From NCBI GenBank assembly GCA_016708025.1, contig JADJGQ010000001.1, positions 1,302,001-1,366,000 of the forward strand: a stretch of 64,000 bases of DNA, given 5' to 3'. Position numbers and translations under genes: made by a program. The number at the start of each line of letters is the position of its first letter. The stretch's first letter is position 1. The DNA is from a bacterium (GTDB lineage: Bacteria > Zixibacteria > MSB-5A5 > GN15 > FEB-12). The notes beneath the pieces were generated by a model, which was not told the DNA's origin, made no database searches, and saw only the letters and a list, made by a program, of their open reading frames with translations. Positions 24,391-32,845 of this stretch are shown here, in pieces.

Positions 24391-26820
24391 TTACGGATTG
24401 CCGCAGATGATCGTCGGCGAACTTACGAAGTATGCTATCAGGCGAGTCAGATCGGAAAGGTCGACTGTTCCCGAACAGTCCGTATCTCCGACTCGATACT
24501 CCGGTAAAGGAGCCGGAGCGCCAAGAATCATATAATTGATCATCCATGAAAGATCAGTTAGGTCGAGTTTGCCGTCCCAGTTCATGTCACCATGATATCG
24601 CCAGATACGTAAAGTAACCGGTATCTGCTGCGGACCGGCAGGGTCAAGCGGCGCACTGACCTGGAAAGTGTCAACATACGTACCGAGAGTCAGATCGTCG
24701 ATCGCCATGATCGCCTGGAACGCACCGGGAGTACTTCCGGAAGGCGGTGCAGCAGCCATCCAATCGATTTCTTCATCCACGGTCCAGGGCATGCATCCCT
24801 GATTCTCGTTACTTACAAATACCGAAATCGCCACCGGTCCCGTCTGCTCCTGTCGCGGGATGACAATAGATGTGCGCGAGAGCGCCATTGTCGCCGGTGC
24901 ATTCTCATCAATCCTAGTGTACTTGAGGATCACCGTTCGCGGAGAGTTGTACGTGAAATCCGCCCAGACAATGATCGTATCGTAGTAGGTGCCTGGGGCA
25001 AGACTACCTCGCAGATCGGTTACTGAAAACGTGCGTGGGATATTTCCCTGCGCAGGGGTTACGGTGGCAAGGTCAGACTCGAAGTCGACATTCGCCATCT
25101 TTGGAGCATCTCCACCTAAATTACTTACCACAAACGTGGCCGAGGCTACCGGCCACTCATCAGTCGCACATCCATATGACGTAATTGAAACCGTGTCTGT
25201 AGAGACATGCAGCACGGCTGGGTTTTCGATTATCTTGAAATGAAAGATCACCGGATAAGGAGAGTTGATCGCCTCCGGCGAACTGACCCAGAGAGTATCG
25301 AAATATTCGTCGCCGACCGCACCACCCAGGACCTTGAAAGTCAGATGCACTGAGTCGGGCGCAGAGCCGCTCAGCGGTGTTACCGTGAACAGTCGGGTTG
25401 ATGTCTCAGACAGTGTATATGTCATGCTTCCAACACCGGCATTGCGGATATAGATCGAACGCGGCTGCGCATTGTCAGGTGCATCTACAATGATATGATT
25501 GACCTGAGAATCAACTGCGATCATGGGCAGACTGGAACCCAGGGACAATTTCACCGGGATTCTGACCGGATCATTGGTCGCCGCCGGATCACTTACGACA
25601 ATTGTGTCATAGAAATCACCAACTCCGAGTGCTGAGATGTCAGTTGAGACAGTCACCAGCGTCGAATCAATGCCGTTCGACGGACTGACTGCAAGCCAGG
25701 GGCCGGCCCAGGTCGAAGTCCAGTTGAGTGTCCCGCCCCCCGTGTTTTTGATGATCATTGTCTGCGAAGGCGGATTTGATCCACCGGTCAATCCGACAAA
25801 ATTGAAAGATGATTTGTTCGTGGCAATCACCGGAGCGGGAGCTGCGATCGTCAGCGTCACCTTTTCATACAGCGGTGAATTGAAAGCGCCAGCCGATTGG
25901 ACGGCGATCGAATCGACATACACTCCGGGAGCGAGGCCGGTAATATTCATCGTGACTGTGATAGTCCGCGGCGTGATCCCAGAAGATGGGGTTTTGACTA
26001 TCCAGGGAGCATTTTCTACCAAAGTAAAGGCAAGATTGTCCCCCTGACCATCGCCGGTTGACGAAACCACAAACGTCTGTGCTGGCGGCGTTGAGCCGCC
26101 TTCGATGGCGCCAAAGCCAAGTGAATCGACCGAGAGCTCCAGAGCCGGAGCGTAGATCTCAAAACAGTAACCCGAGCCGGCCCGTTCACCGCCAACACCA
26201 GGGGAGTATGGCTGACCGGGAAGCCCCTGGAACTGGGGGTAGAAATCAACCAGGTTCTGGCCGACCCAAACCCATGTACCGCCCTCGAACCAGAGCGCGG
26301 AATCAAGGCAGATATGCTTGCCGGCGGCGCTCAGATCGCCGTCAAACCATGCGGTGATGGCAAAGACCGAATCGTTCCAGGTCGTAGGCATCTGCCGAGT
26401 AGCACGAGTCGGATTTCCGGCGGCAAGAAAGCCCAAGGTATCATCGGATCCGTTGCAGTCGAATTCGTTGAAGGCGTATGTGATATCGAAGAACGGTAAG
26501 AAGTATGCAGAGACGTCGTCGCTGGGATCGCCCGGCGTGCCGCCATCATCATTCGGTCCGATCGAATCTATAGTGGTGCTATCCCACGTCGCTCCATCGG
26601 GCGAAGACAATTTGAATCCGTTGGAGACGTTGCACTTTTGTCCGGTGGTGTTATTGTAATTGATTATGAACCGGAGATTGGCGCCGGCCTGGACCTGCGT
26701 GCCGCTGATCAATCCGTCGACCTGTCGGATGGAGACCACGCCCTGCTGCGCTTCGGCAACTCCTGCAATTAGCGCTACGAGCGCAACGGACAGGAAGAGA
26801 TTCTTCCATGAAAACCGCAT
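24391..26820 (-). CDS. Secreted multi-repeat (BACON-like) protein with dockerin-like C-terminus
   Basis: This 809-residue exported protein has a signal peptide (MRFSWKNLFLSVALVALIAG, cleavage near AEA). An N-terminal domain of about 200 residues is unassigned. It is followed by five tandem Ig/BACON-like repeats of about 100 residues, each opening with a hydrophobic strand and FxVxNxG-type turn (QTFVVSSTGDG, QTMIIKNTGGG, RSIYIRNAGVG, ATFVVSNLGGD, ISVFVSNENQG) and including a YxDTIxVxS strand (YVDSIAVQS, YDTIVVSDP, FDTLWVSS, YDTIIVWAD, YVDTFQVSA). The C-terminus is dockerin-like (MNWDGKLDLTDLSWMINYMI and CSGTVDLSDLTRLIAYFV), ending CGNP. GGAG lies eight bases before the ATG. It is probably a surface structural or adhesive protein. 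Confidence 0.82.
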   Translation of the reverse strand: MRFSWKNLFLSVALVALIAGVAEAQQGVVSIRQVDGLISGTQVQAGANLRFIINYNNTTGQKCNVSNGFKLSSPDGATWDSTTIDSIGPNDDGGTPGDPSDDVSAYFLPFFDITYAFNEFDCNGSDDTLGFLAAGNPTRATRQMPTTWNDSVFAITAWFDGDLSAAGKHICLDSALWFEGGTWVWVGQNLVDFYPQFQGLPGQPYSPGVGGERAGSGYCFEIYAPALELSVDSLGFGAIEGGSTPPAQTFVVSSTGDGQGDNLAFTLVENAPWIVKTPSSGITPRTITVTMNITGLAPGVYVDSIAVQSAGAFNSPLYEKVTLTIAAPAPVIATNKSSFNFVGLTGGSNPPSQTMIIKNTGGGTLNWTSTWAGPWLAVSPSNGIDSTLVTVSTDISALGVGDFYDTIVVSDPAATNDPVRIPVKLSLGSSLPMIAVDSQVNHIIVDAPDNAQPRSIYIRNAGVGSMTYTLSETSTRLFTVTPLSGSAPDSVHLTFKVLGGAVGDEYFDTLWVSSPEAINSPYPVIFHFKIIENPAVLHVSTDTVSITSYGCATDEWPVASATFVVSNLGGDAPKMANVDFESDLATVTPAQGNIPRTFSVTDLRGSLAPGTYYDTIIVWADFTYNSPRTVILKYTRIDENAPATMALSRTSIVIPRQEQTGPVAISVFVSNENQGCMPWTVDEEIDWMAAAPPSGSTPGAFQAIMAIDDLTLGTYVDTFQVSAPLDPAGPQQIPVTLRIWRYHGDMNWDGKLDLTDLSWMINYMILGAPAPLPEYRVGDTDCSGTVDLSDLTRLIAYFVSSPTIICGNP

Positions 26821-27126
26821 GTGTGTCACTCCGTGGTTTGGGTGAAAAAGAAGTAGACCTTTGACGGGTACATCTTCGCTATTCGTCCTGAACGAATCTA
26901 TCTGTAAATGTGACTGAACGAAGGGACAGAGGCCGCCAATCCAATTCGTCGATTTGCCAGGCAACAATCGAGCCGCAGAGAATTCGTTGGCTGTTGCCTA
27001 ATCGAATCTGGTGTACGTGCAGGAACTGCCCCGCCGAATATCCTCTTAATGCGAGCATGCGATGTCCCCGGATACCTCAACATCGCTACGGAATTGTATG
27101 GAAATGCGAACCTTTTCTATGGCAGC
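26821..27126 (-). other. Long untranslated leader of the BACON-repeat gene
   Basis: About 300 bases separate the promoter at 27127-27156 from the ATG at 26820. Inside are a small hairpin (CGATGT/ACATCG), a repeated TTCGTTCAG pair 26 bases apart and a short inverted repeat (ATTCGT/ACGAAT). I recognise no known riboswitch and no convincing small gene here. A 61-codon open frame has no ribosome site or recognisable composition. Confidence 0.4.
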
Positions 27127-27156
27127 AATATACAGGCGTTCACACGCGGCTGTCAA
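27127..27156 (-). promoter_or_regulatory. Strong sigma-70-type promoter for the BACON-repeat gene
   Basis: TTGACA (27156-27151), an 18-base spacer and TATATT (27132-27127) lie on the minus strand, 65 bases after the Lon-family gene. The promoter implies a leader of roughly 300 bases. Confidence 0.65.
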
Positions 27157-27220
27157 GCAAAATGCGGAGAGGGAAAACCGGATTAACCAGAAGCTAACGG
27201 AGAATCTTGTGGGGATCGAG

Positions 27221-29707
27221 CTACTTTTTCTTACGACGAGCTGCGGCGGCGGCGGCAGCACGAGGTTTTTGACGGGCCGCTCTTTTCTTGCGGGACCGTG
27301 CGATCTCGCGGGCGAAGATCTTCTCTAATGTGTAGGTTGAAGGCTGGAAGTCAAGTAGGCAGAGTTCAAAGAGTTCGTCGACTCGTTCGATAAAGACGAA
27401 TTTGGTCTTCCGGATTATCTCTCTCGGAAGATCCTTGACATCTTTCTCATTCTCTTTCGGCATTGCGATCTCAAATATCCCGGCGCGATAGGCGGCCGAG
27501 ATCTTTTCCTTGATTCCGGCAACCGGCAGGACACGACCCCGCAGGGTTACCTCCCCGGTCAGCGCGATATCGTTGCGAATCGGCCGCTCCGACATCACCG
27601 AAGCTATCACCAGACAGACTGTTACACCGGCGGAAGGACCGTCCTTGGGAATGGCGCCAGACGGAAAGTGAATGTGAATATCATATTCATTGAAATCGTT
27701 GGTATCTATTCCCAGGATATCGGCCTTGGAGCGAACGTATGAGTGGGCGGCCTGAATCGATTCGCGCATCACATCGCCGAGCGATCCAGTAGTGATGATC
27801 TGCCCCTCCCCTTTCATCTTGAGCCCTTCGATGAACATCAGCTCCCCGCCAGCGCCGGTCCAGGCTAGTCCCGCGGCCGTGCCGATCTCCGGTTCCTTCT
27901 CCGCCTTTTCAGGGATAAAGATCGGAGTCCCAAGATAGGTGTCGAGGTTCTTCTCGTTGATCACCCAGGCTTGTTTGCTTTTTTCCGCCTTTTCCAGGGC
28001 GATCTTGCGGCAGATCTTTTCGATCTGCTGGGAGAAAACAAGCAGTCCGGCCTCTTGAGTGTAGCTGGAAATGAGGCGGCCAAGTGTTTTCTCGTTCATC
28101 CGAACCTGAGATTTAAGCAAGCCATGTCGCTTGAGCAAACGCGGTATAATATAGCGCCGGGCGATAACGATCTTCTCCCGCTCGATATAGCCGGGAAATT
28201 CGACGATCTCAAGTCGCGGCACAAACTGCTCGGGCAGTTCTTCAAATGAACGGACAGAGCAGATAAAAAAGACTTTGCTCAGGTCGAACGGCACGCCAAC
28301 ATAACTGTCGAGAAACCGGTTGTTGCGCCGGTTATCGATCGCCTCGAGCAGCCCCATATTGACCGAGCTGTCATTCTCGACATTGAAATAATCCAGATCC
28401 TCTATCAGCACAACCGGATCGCTGGCTCCAACCTCGCGCAAGGTACGAATGATCCGACCAGGAGTTGCACCCGGCCAGGTACGCGCGGTACCTTTGAGAT
28501 CCGTGACTTCCGATATCCCGCCGACAGAGATCCGAACGAACTGCTTTCCAAGTGCCCGTGCAATCGCCTTGGCAAGTGAAGCTTTACCGGTCCCCGGAGC
28601 ACCGACAAGGCAAAGAGTCGGGCCTTCGTCCGCTCCGCCAAGCAGTTTGCGAACCGAGAGTCGTTGCATGATCTGCTCTTTAAGCGCAGTCGGGCCGTAG
28701 TAGTCTGTCGAGAGAATATGCTCCACCTCAGCCATGGTGTAGTTTTCAGGAGAGGTCTTCCCCCATGGTAAGGTCAACAGCCATTCCAGATAATTCTTGG
28801 TAGTTCCAAATTCGGCCGTTGCCGGTGAGAGTTCGCTCAGGCGATCGATCTCGATGCGCGCGCGCGCAACCACTTCGGGAGGAAGCTGCGACGCTGCTTT
28901 GAGCGCCTTGCGCAAACGAGCCGCTTCTTTCTCCTCGGTCAGATCCTCACCCAGTTGTCGCTTGATCTCGAACAATTGCTGTTTCAGGAAGTAGCGGTGC
29001 TGTTCTTCCTCGATCCGCTTGCGGGCATTTTCGTTGATATTCAATACTGTGGTGACACGATGCATTTCGCCATGCAGCAGATTCAACAGCCGATCATAGC
29101 GAATCTCCAGACCGATGCTTTCCAGCAAGTCCTGTTTTGCCTGCAGGGAGAAATGGAACGACGATGCGATCCGGTCTGCAAGTGCTGATGGATCCTCGAG
29201 ATTCATTTTGAGGACATTGAGAAGTTCCGGAGAATAGATCGGGTCGAGATGGGTGATCTCGCCGACAATCGTGATCGCGGCATCCATGCGTGATTTGATA
29301 TTCTTGAGAACGAAAGTCGGCTGATCAATTCCCGTCACCGTGCCGATCAAAAACGGTTGTTCTTTGATGATGGCGGAGATCGAGGCCCGCTTGAGTCCTT
29401 CCAAAGTGACCAGCATTGAGCCGCCCGGACCTTCTTTGTGATCGACCACGCGCGCGAAGACGCCAACCTGATGAATGGGGGATTCGGTATTGGTATCTAC
29501 TTCGGCGTGAGCATACGAGGCGACGAAGTCGCGTTTGGACGCAACACATTCTTCGACCAACGCGCGATTCTCAGGTCGTCCGATCTGGACAGTCAACATC
29601 ATCCCCGGAAACAGTACCCCCGTCATGAGGGGTAGAATCGGGTACTCGTCGGAGGAGTCAGTCGTTACGACTGGCAGTCGGTGTCGTGCTCGAATTATCA
29701 TAGTCAT
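27221..29707 (-). CDS. Lon-family protease with degenerate AAA+ ATPase site
   Basis: This 828-residue protein has the full Lon layout: LAN substrate domain (YPILPLMTGVLFPG), helical linker (YFLKQQLFEIKRQLGED), AAA+ module and S16 protease domain. The protease dyad is intact: Ser692 in PKDGPSAG and Lys733 in LPVAGIKEK. The ATPase is altered at almost every key place. Walker A is GAPGTGKAS with Ala376 for the conserved Thr, Walker B reads LIEDLD instead of LLDEID, sensor 1 Asn is replaced (FICSVRS for FICTANS) and the sensor-2 Arg is missing (EAGLLVF for EAGVRNL). The C-terminus is a basic Ala/Lys/Arg tail. I prefer the ATG at 29707, although its ribosome site is weak. A TTG at 29788 is possible. 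It is probably not the housekeeping Lon. Confidence 0.9.
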   Translation of the reverse strand: MTMIIRARHRLPVVTTDSSDEYPILPLMTGVLFPGMMLTVQIGRPENRALVEECVASKRDFVASYAHAEVDTNTESPIHQVGVFARVVDHKEGPGGSMLVTLEGLKRASISAIIKEQPFLIGTVTGIDQPTFVLKNIKSRMDAAITIVGEITHLDPIYSPELLNVLKMNLEDPSALADRIASSFHFSLQAKQDLLESIGLEIRYDRLLNLLHGEMHRVTTVLNINENARKRIEEEQHRYFLKQQLFEIKRQLGEDLTEEKEAARLRKALKAASQLPPEVVARARIEIDRLSELSPATAEFGTTKNYLEWLLTLPWGKTSPENYTMAEVEHILSTDYYGPTALKEQIMQRLSVRKLLGGADEGPTLCLVGAPGTGKASLAKAIARALGKQFVRISVGGISEVTDLKGTARTWPGATPGRIIRTLREVGASDPVVLIEDLDYFNVENDSSVNMGLLEAIDNRRNNRFLDSYVGVPFDLSKVFFICSVRSFEELPEQFVPRLEIVEFPGYIEREKIVIARRYIIPRLLKRHGLLKSQVRMNEKTLGRLISSYTQEAGLLVFSQQIEKICRKIALEKAEKSKQAWVINEKNLDTYLGTPIFIPEKAEKEPEIGTAAGLAWTGAGGELMFIEGLKMKGEGQIITTGSLGDVMRESIQAAHSYVRSKADILGIDTNDFNEYDIHIHFPSGAIPKDGPSAGVTVCLVIASVMSERPIRNDIALTGEVTLRGRVLPVAGIKEKISAAYRAGIFEIAMPKENEKDVKDLPREIIRKTKFVFIERVDELFELCLLDFQPSTYTLEKIFAREIARSRKKRAARQKPRAAAAAAARRKKK

Positions 29708-29725
29708 GCCGGTTGTACCACCATT

Positions 29726-29741
29726 ATCGGAGCAATCCGAT
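29726..29741. repeat. Short inverted repeat in the leader of the Lon-family gene
   Basis: ATCGGA and TCCGAT flank four bases, 19 bases before the chosen ATG. It could form a small hairpin or a protein site. The outer arm bases resemble the ends of the palindrome before the Rrf2 gene (ATCGGA...TCCGAT), which may be chance. Confidence 0.3.
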
Positions 29742-29823
29742 GATTCTCTATTAAAAGACCGGCATTTTGCGCCCAGTGTCAAAGGCAATTTATAACTCTA
29801 TGGGCGCCAAGGGCTCCCTCCCC

Positions 29824-32502
29824 TTAGCAGGGAAGGGAGTTGCCGGGCATCGCCGCGACCGGATTGGCGCATAACTGCTGAACCTCGAAATCGGGATAAT
29901 GACGAAGGTTCTGGTAGTTGATGCTGATCGAGCGCGGATCAATATCGAGCCGATAGTAACCGAGTCGATTGTTCTCAAAGACCTGCCAGTTCGACGGGTA
30001 ACCGGCACCGATCTCTGACTTGAGCCGATAGAGATAGCGCGCTTGATTAAAGCCGGCCTCAAGATCCTCCTTGAAGATCCAGCCACTATCCCGACCGACT
30101 CGCGACCAGGCAAGTTTGGTCAGATACTTGAATGACTTGCCGGTCAGACGGACTGGGAATCCATTGATCCTGACCAGGTAGCGGTCTCCCTCGTAGGTCC
30201 CATCGATCTCGATCTGGTGTGGAACCGTACCGACCGACCCGAGTCCCGGCATAGTTCCCTTGATCTCAGACTGTTGTCTCAACATGGTCAATTCCTCCTG
30301 AAAAAGCGTTCCCCTGTCTCCAGGGAGTGTGAGTTTTTGTATATCAGCATGGTCAGCATCGAGGAGATCACCCAGATGGGTGAAGCCGGCTTTATGGAGC
30401 GCCAGAAAATCCGGCCGTTTTAGCAGATGCCCGAACTGGTCGTTGATCTCTTTCATCTCAACCGGAAGCCCGTTCCTCAGACTGAAGGCATGGCCGTGGA
30501 GCAGTTCGATCGACGGGTGCCCCGCCTCGCGGGCCTCGAGCAACGAGGTCAGGCCATTCACCAGATGTGATGCATTCTCCGCGAGAGAGATCACCTGACC
30601 GAGATGCATCTGATAGCGTTCTTCGATCTGCTGGGCCGAGGCGAGTCGACACCAGTCATCCAGCAACAGGGCTGCTTTGAGTGCGGCCGCAGTGCGGTAA
30701 TCCAGCGGCTCGCGACGATGATTCTCCGGCAAGAGGAACCCGACTTCATCGAGTCCAAAATCAAACCGCTGATAGAGCATCTTGACCGGCAGATTCTCCC
30801 GATACTCCAGACGGGTCAGGATACCGGGCGGAAGGTTCCAGTCGGATGAACTGAGCGCCAGGGCGGTCCAGCCGAAAAGCGACTGAGGTATGTTCAGATC
30901 GAGCTGTTGCAGGAAATGATCTGCTTCGGCAACCGTCAGACCGGCGCGCACCACCGCCTGACCGAGCGAGGTCGCCCAGAGATGATCGCCGGAATCAGCG
31001 CAATCGATCAGGCCGCGTTGATGCAGATGGCCAAGTGAAGGTTCAAGTTCTAGCCTGGCATCGGGATGACGGGTGAAATAGAAGTTCTGCTTGAGCGAGT
31101 GAGTCAATTGCTCCAGACTCTCCCCTAACTTTGCCACCACCAGATGAAGCAGCCAGTCCTCGAGCGGCAGAGTCTGAAAAGCAGATTCAAATGGCTCGGC
31201 CGTGTCGTTATTGATATAGGCATCCCAGAGGATGTCACCATCAAAGCCGGACTCGGCCAGCACAATGGCACGGGCCGGGCGGTGGGTCTGACAGCCAAGG
31301 CGACCTGCCCGTCCGGTGATATTATCAAACTCCGCGCGTGAGATCGGCACCAGGCGGGGACGTCCGCCATACGCACCAGTCGTATATTTGACCGTCTCCA
31401 GATAGACCGTGTCGGCGGGGAGGTTGATCCCGAGCGCCAAGGTGGTGGTGGTAAAAAGGACCGATACCTCGCGGCGACGGAAAGCTCGCTCTACGGCCAG
31501 CCGTTGATCCGAAGAGAGATCCGAATTATGAAAAGCAACACCCCGTCCCAGGGCCTGCTTGAGTGAACGGACCAGATAAGAAGGTTCTTCATCGGCAAGT
31601 GCATCGAGCGCTTGTGTTGCGGACGGCCAATGCGAGGTCGCGGCCAGTCGCAACGCCATATCCACCGTATCACGCCGGGATTTCATAAAGACCAGCGTAG
31701 AACCGGTATCTTCGCGCAGTGACTTGAGGAACGCGGTGCGGGCTTCGGGCCCCTGTTCCAGACGAATGAACGGAAGTTGCTGGTCTTCCCCGCTGTTGTA
31801 GGAGCGCAGCCGTAACGCACCATCGGCTGCGACTCCACGCATCAACTCCACCGGTCGGGCGGTCTCACAGACCAGATCCGCGTCGAGCCAGCGAGCTAAT
31901 TCTGTCGATGCTTCCCGACCGATCACCGCCGAAAGCGCCAGCAGGGTCGGACGATACGATGATGCCCGCAGTTTGGTCAGCAACCGTTCGAGCATCGCGC
32001 CACGGAACGGCTCGGCCAGCATCTGCAGTTCATCGATCACCACCAGCCCGATCGAGCGAAGCGTATCAAGCTGGGTAGCGAGCAACAGATCGAATTTCTC
32101 GTAGATGGCGATCGCGAGATGGAAATCACCGTCGAGGAATTTCCGGTCATTTTCCGGATGGTCGCCGGTGACGATCAGACAGGAAAGACCGAGCGCGCGA
32201 TAACAGCCGCCGATCTGACGATATTTTTCTTCGGCCAGCGCTTTGAGGGGAAACAGCATCACCACTTTCTGACGCAACATGAGCGCCCGGGCCGCTGCCA
32301 ACTCCGCGCAGAACGATTTGCCGGACGAGGTCGGCGCCGTGACGATCAGGTTCGGCATCCGCTGATCGGACTGCCGGTCGCCCAACAGACCGTGCTGGAT
32401 CGCCTGGCGCTGTACCGGGAGCAACCGCTCCCCCTGACGTTGCCGCCAGAGGTCGAGGATCCGTCGCGGGATCCGATGTCTTTCCAGATCGCTCAATTGC
32501 AT
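29824..32502 (-). CDS. Ski2-like superfamily 2 helicase with C-terminal winged-helix domain
   Basis: This 892-residue protein has all Ski2/Hel308-type helicase motifs: motif I APTSSGKS (56-63), Ia FPLKALAEEKY, II DELQ (157-160), III LSAV, IV LVFMKSRRDTVDMA, V TTTLALGINLPADTVY and VI DNITGRAGRLG. A helical region with a winged-helix and ratchet-like part follows. The last 110 residues look like an OmpR/PhoB-type winged helix (FPVRLTGKSFKYLTKLAW, then NRLGYYRLDI). This tail is not part of ordinary Hel308. It should be an ATP-driven nucleic-acid unwinding enzyme, probably for DNA repair. It lies 50 bases after the zinc-ribbon gene, which has a LexA-like operator in its promoter, so damage induction is likely. 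Confidence 0.88.
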   Translation of the reverse strand: MQLSDLERHRIPRRILDLWRQRQGERLLPVQRQAIQHGLLGDRQSDQRMPNLIVTAPTSSGKSFCAELAAARALMLRQKVVMLFPLKALAEEKYRQIGGCYRALGLSCLIVTGDHPENDRKFLDGDFHLAIAIYEKFDLLLATQLDTLRSIGLVVIDELQMLAEPFRGAMLERLLTKLRASSYRPTLLALSAVIGREASTELARWLDADLVCETARPVELMRGVAADGALRLRSYNSGEDQQLPFIRLEQGPEARTAFLKSLREDTGSTLVFMKSRRDTVDMALRLAATSHWPSATQALDALADEEPSYLVRSLKQALGRGVAFHNSDLSSDQRLAVERAFRRREVSVLFTTTTLALGINLPADTVYLETVKYTTGAYGGRPRLVPISRAEFDNITGRAGRLGCQTHRPARAIVLAESGFDGDILWDAYINNDTAEPFESAFQTLPLEDWLLHLVVAKLGESLEQLTHSLKQNFYFTRHPDARLELEPSLGHLHQRGLIDCADSGDHLWATSLGQAVVRAGLTVAEADHFLQQLDLNIPQSLFGWTALALSSSDWNLPPGILTRLEYRENLPVKMLYQRFDFGLDEVGFLLPENHRREPLDYRTAAALKAALLLDDWCRLASAQQIEERYQMHLGQVISLAENASHLVNGLTSLLEAREAGHPSIELLHGHAFSLRNGLPVEMKEINDQFGHLLKRPDFLALHKAGFTHLGDLLDADHADIQKLTLPGDRGTLFQEELTMLRQQSEIKGTMPGLGSVGTVPHQIEIDGTYEGDRYLVRINGFPVRLTGKSFKYLTKLAWSRVGRDSGWIFKEDLEAGFNQARYLYRLKSEIGAGYPSNWQVFENNRLGYYRLDIDPRSISINYQNLRHYPDFEVQQLCANPVAAMPGNSLPC

Positions 32503-32552
32503 AGCCTGATTCTCCCCTATTGATTGGTTGCCCGAAACCGCTCATCCGGTGG

Positions 32553-32804
32553 TTATTCTCCACAACTCCCGTAGCCGCATGATGGGCAGCTCATACAGGT
32601 TCCAAGCCGGACCATGCCGAGCCCGCAATCCGGGCAGGTCCCGGCATTGGAATACCGGCAACTATCGCCCGAACGGCCGGCATTGGATTGCCAGATATGG
32701 CCGACAAAATCCGACCAGGCGGAAGCTTCAAAAAGCGGAGCGCTGATGTCGAGACTGCTGAGGACAGCAGCGTTGGGTTGACTGACAAATTCAGAACCAT
32801 TCAT
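32553..32804 (-). CDS. Small zinc-ribbon protein resembling the tail of B12-dependent ribonucleotide reductase
   Basis: This 83-residue protein has seven cysteines (49, 57, 60, 70, 73, 76, 81). C57-P-D-C60 and C73-P-S-C76 form a probable zinc ribbon. The C-terminal GTCMSCPSCGYGSCGE closely resembles the end of class II ribonucleotide reductase NrdJ, where GCxxCxxCGYSKC-type tails are typical. No reductase catalytic domain is attached. AGAGGG lies eight bases before the ATG, and the near-consensus promoter at 32846-32874 would start transcription about 35 bases upstream, so this is a real first gene. The helicase follows in the same direction. It may be a detached NrdJ tail or an unrelated DNA-repair zinc-binding protein. 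Confidence 0.72.
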   Translation of the reverse strand: MNGSEFVSQPNAAVLSSLDISAPLFEASAWSDFVGHIWQSNAGRSGDSCRYSNAGTCPDCGLGMVRLGTCMSCPSCGYGSCGE

Positions 32805-32845
32805 CGGGTATTCCCTCTGCTGTGTAGGTTGATTGCTGTGAAACG

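Noticed and set aside
26898..27083. 61-codon frame in the leader of the BACON-repeat gene
   Set aside because: No ribosome site and no recognisable composition or homology.
29708..29788. TTG at 29788 as start of the Lon-family protein
   Set aside because: No ribosome site is seen before it and the added 27 residues are not Lon-like, so ATG 29707 was preferred, with some doubt.
32640..32700. Repeated CCGGCATTGGA in the zinc-ribbon gene as a mobile-element footprint
   Set aside because: Only two short copies within a coding region, easily explained by the repeated Ser-Asn-Ala-Gly codons.
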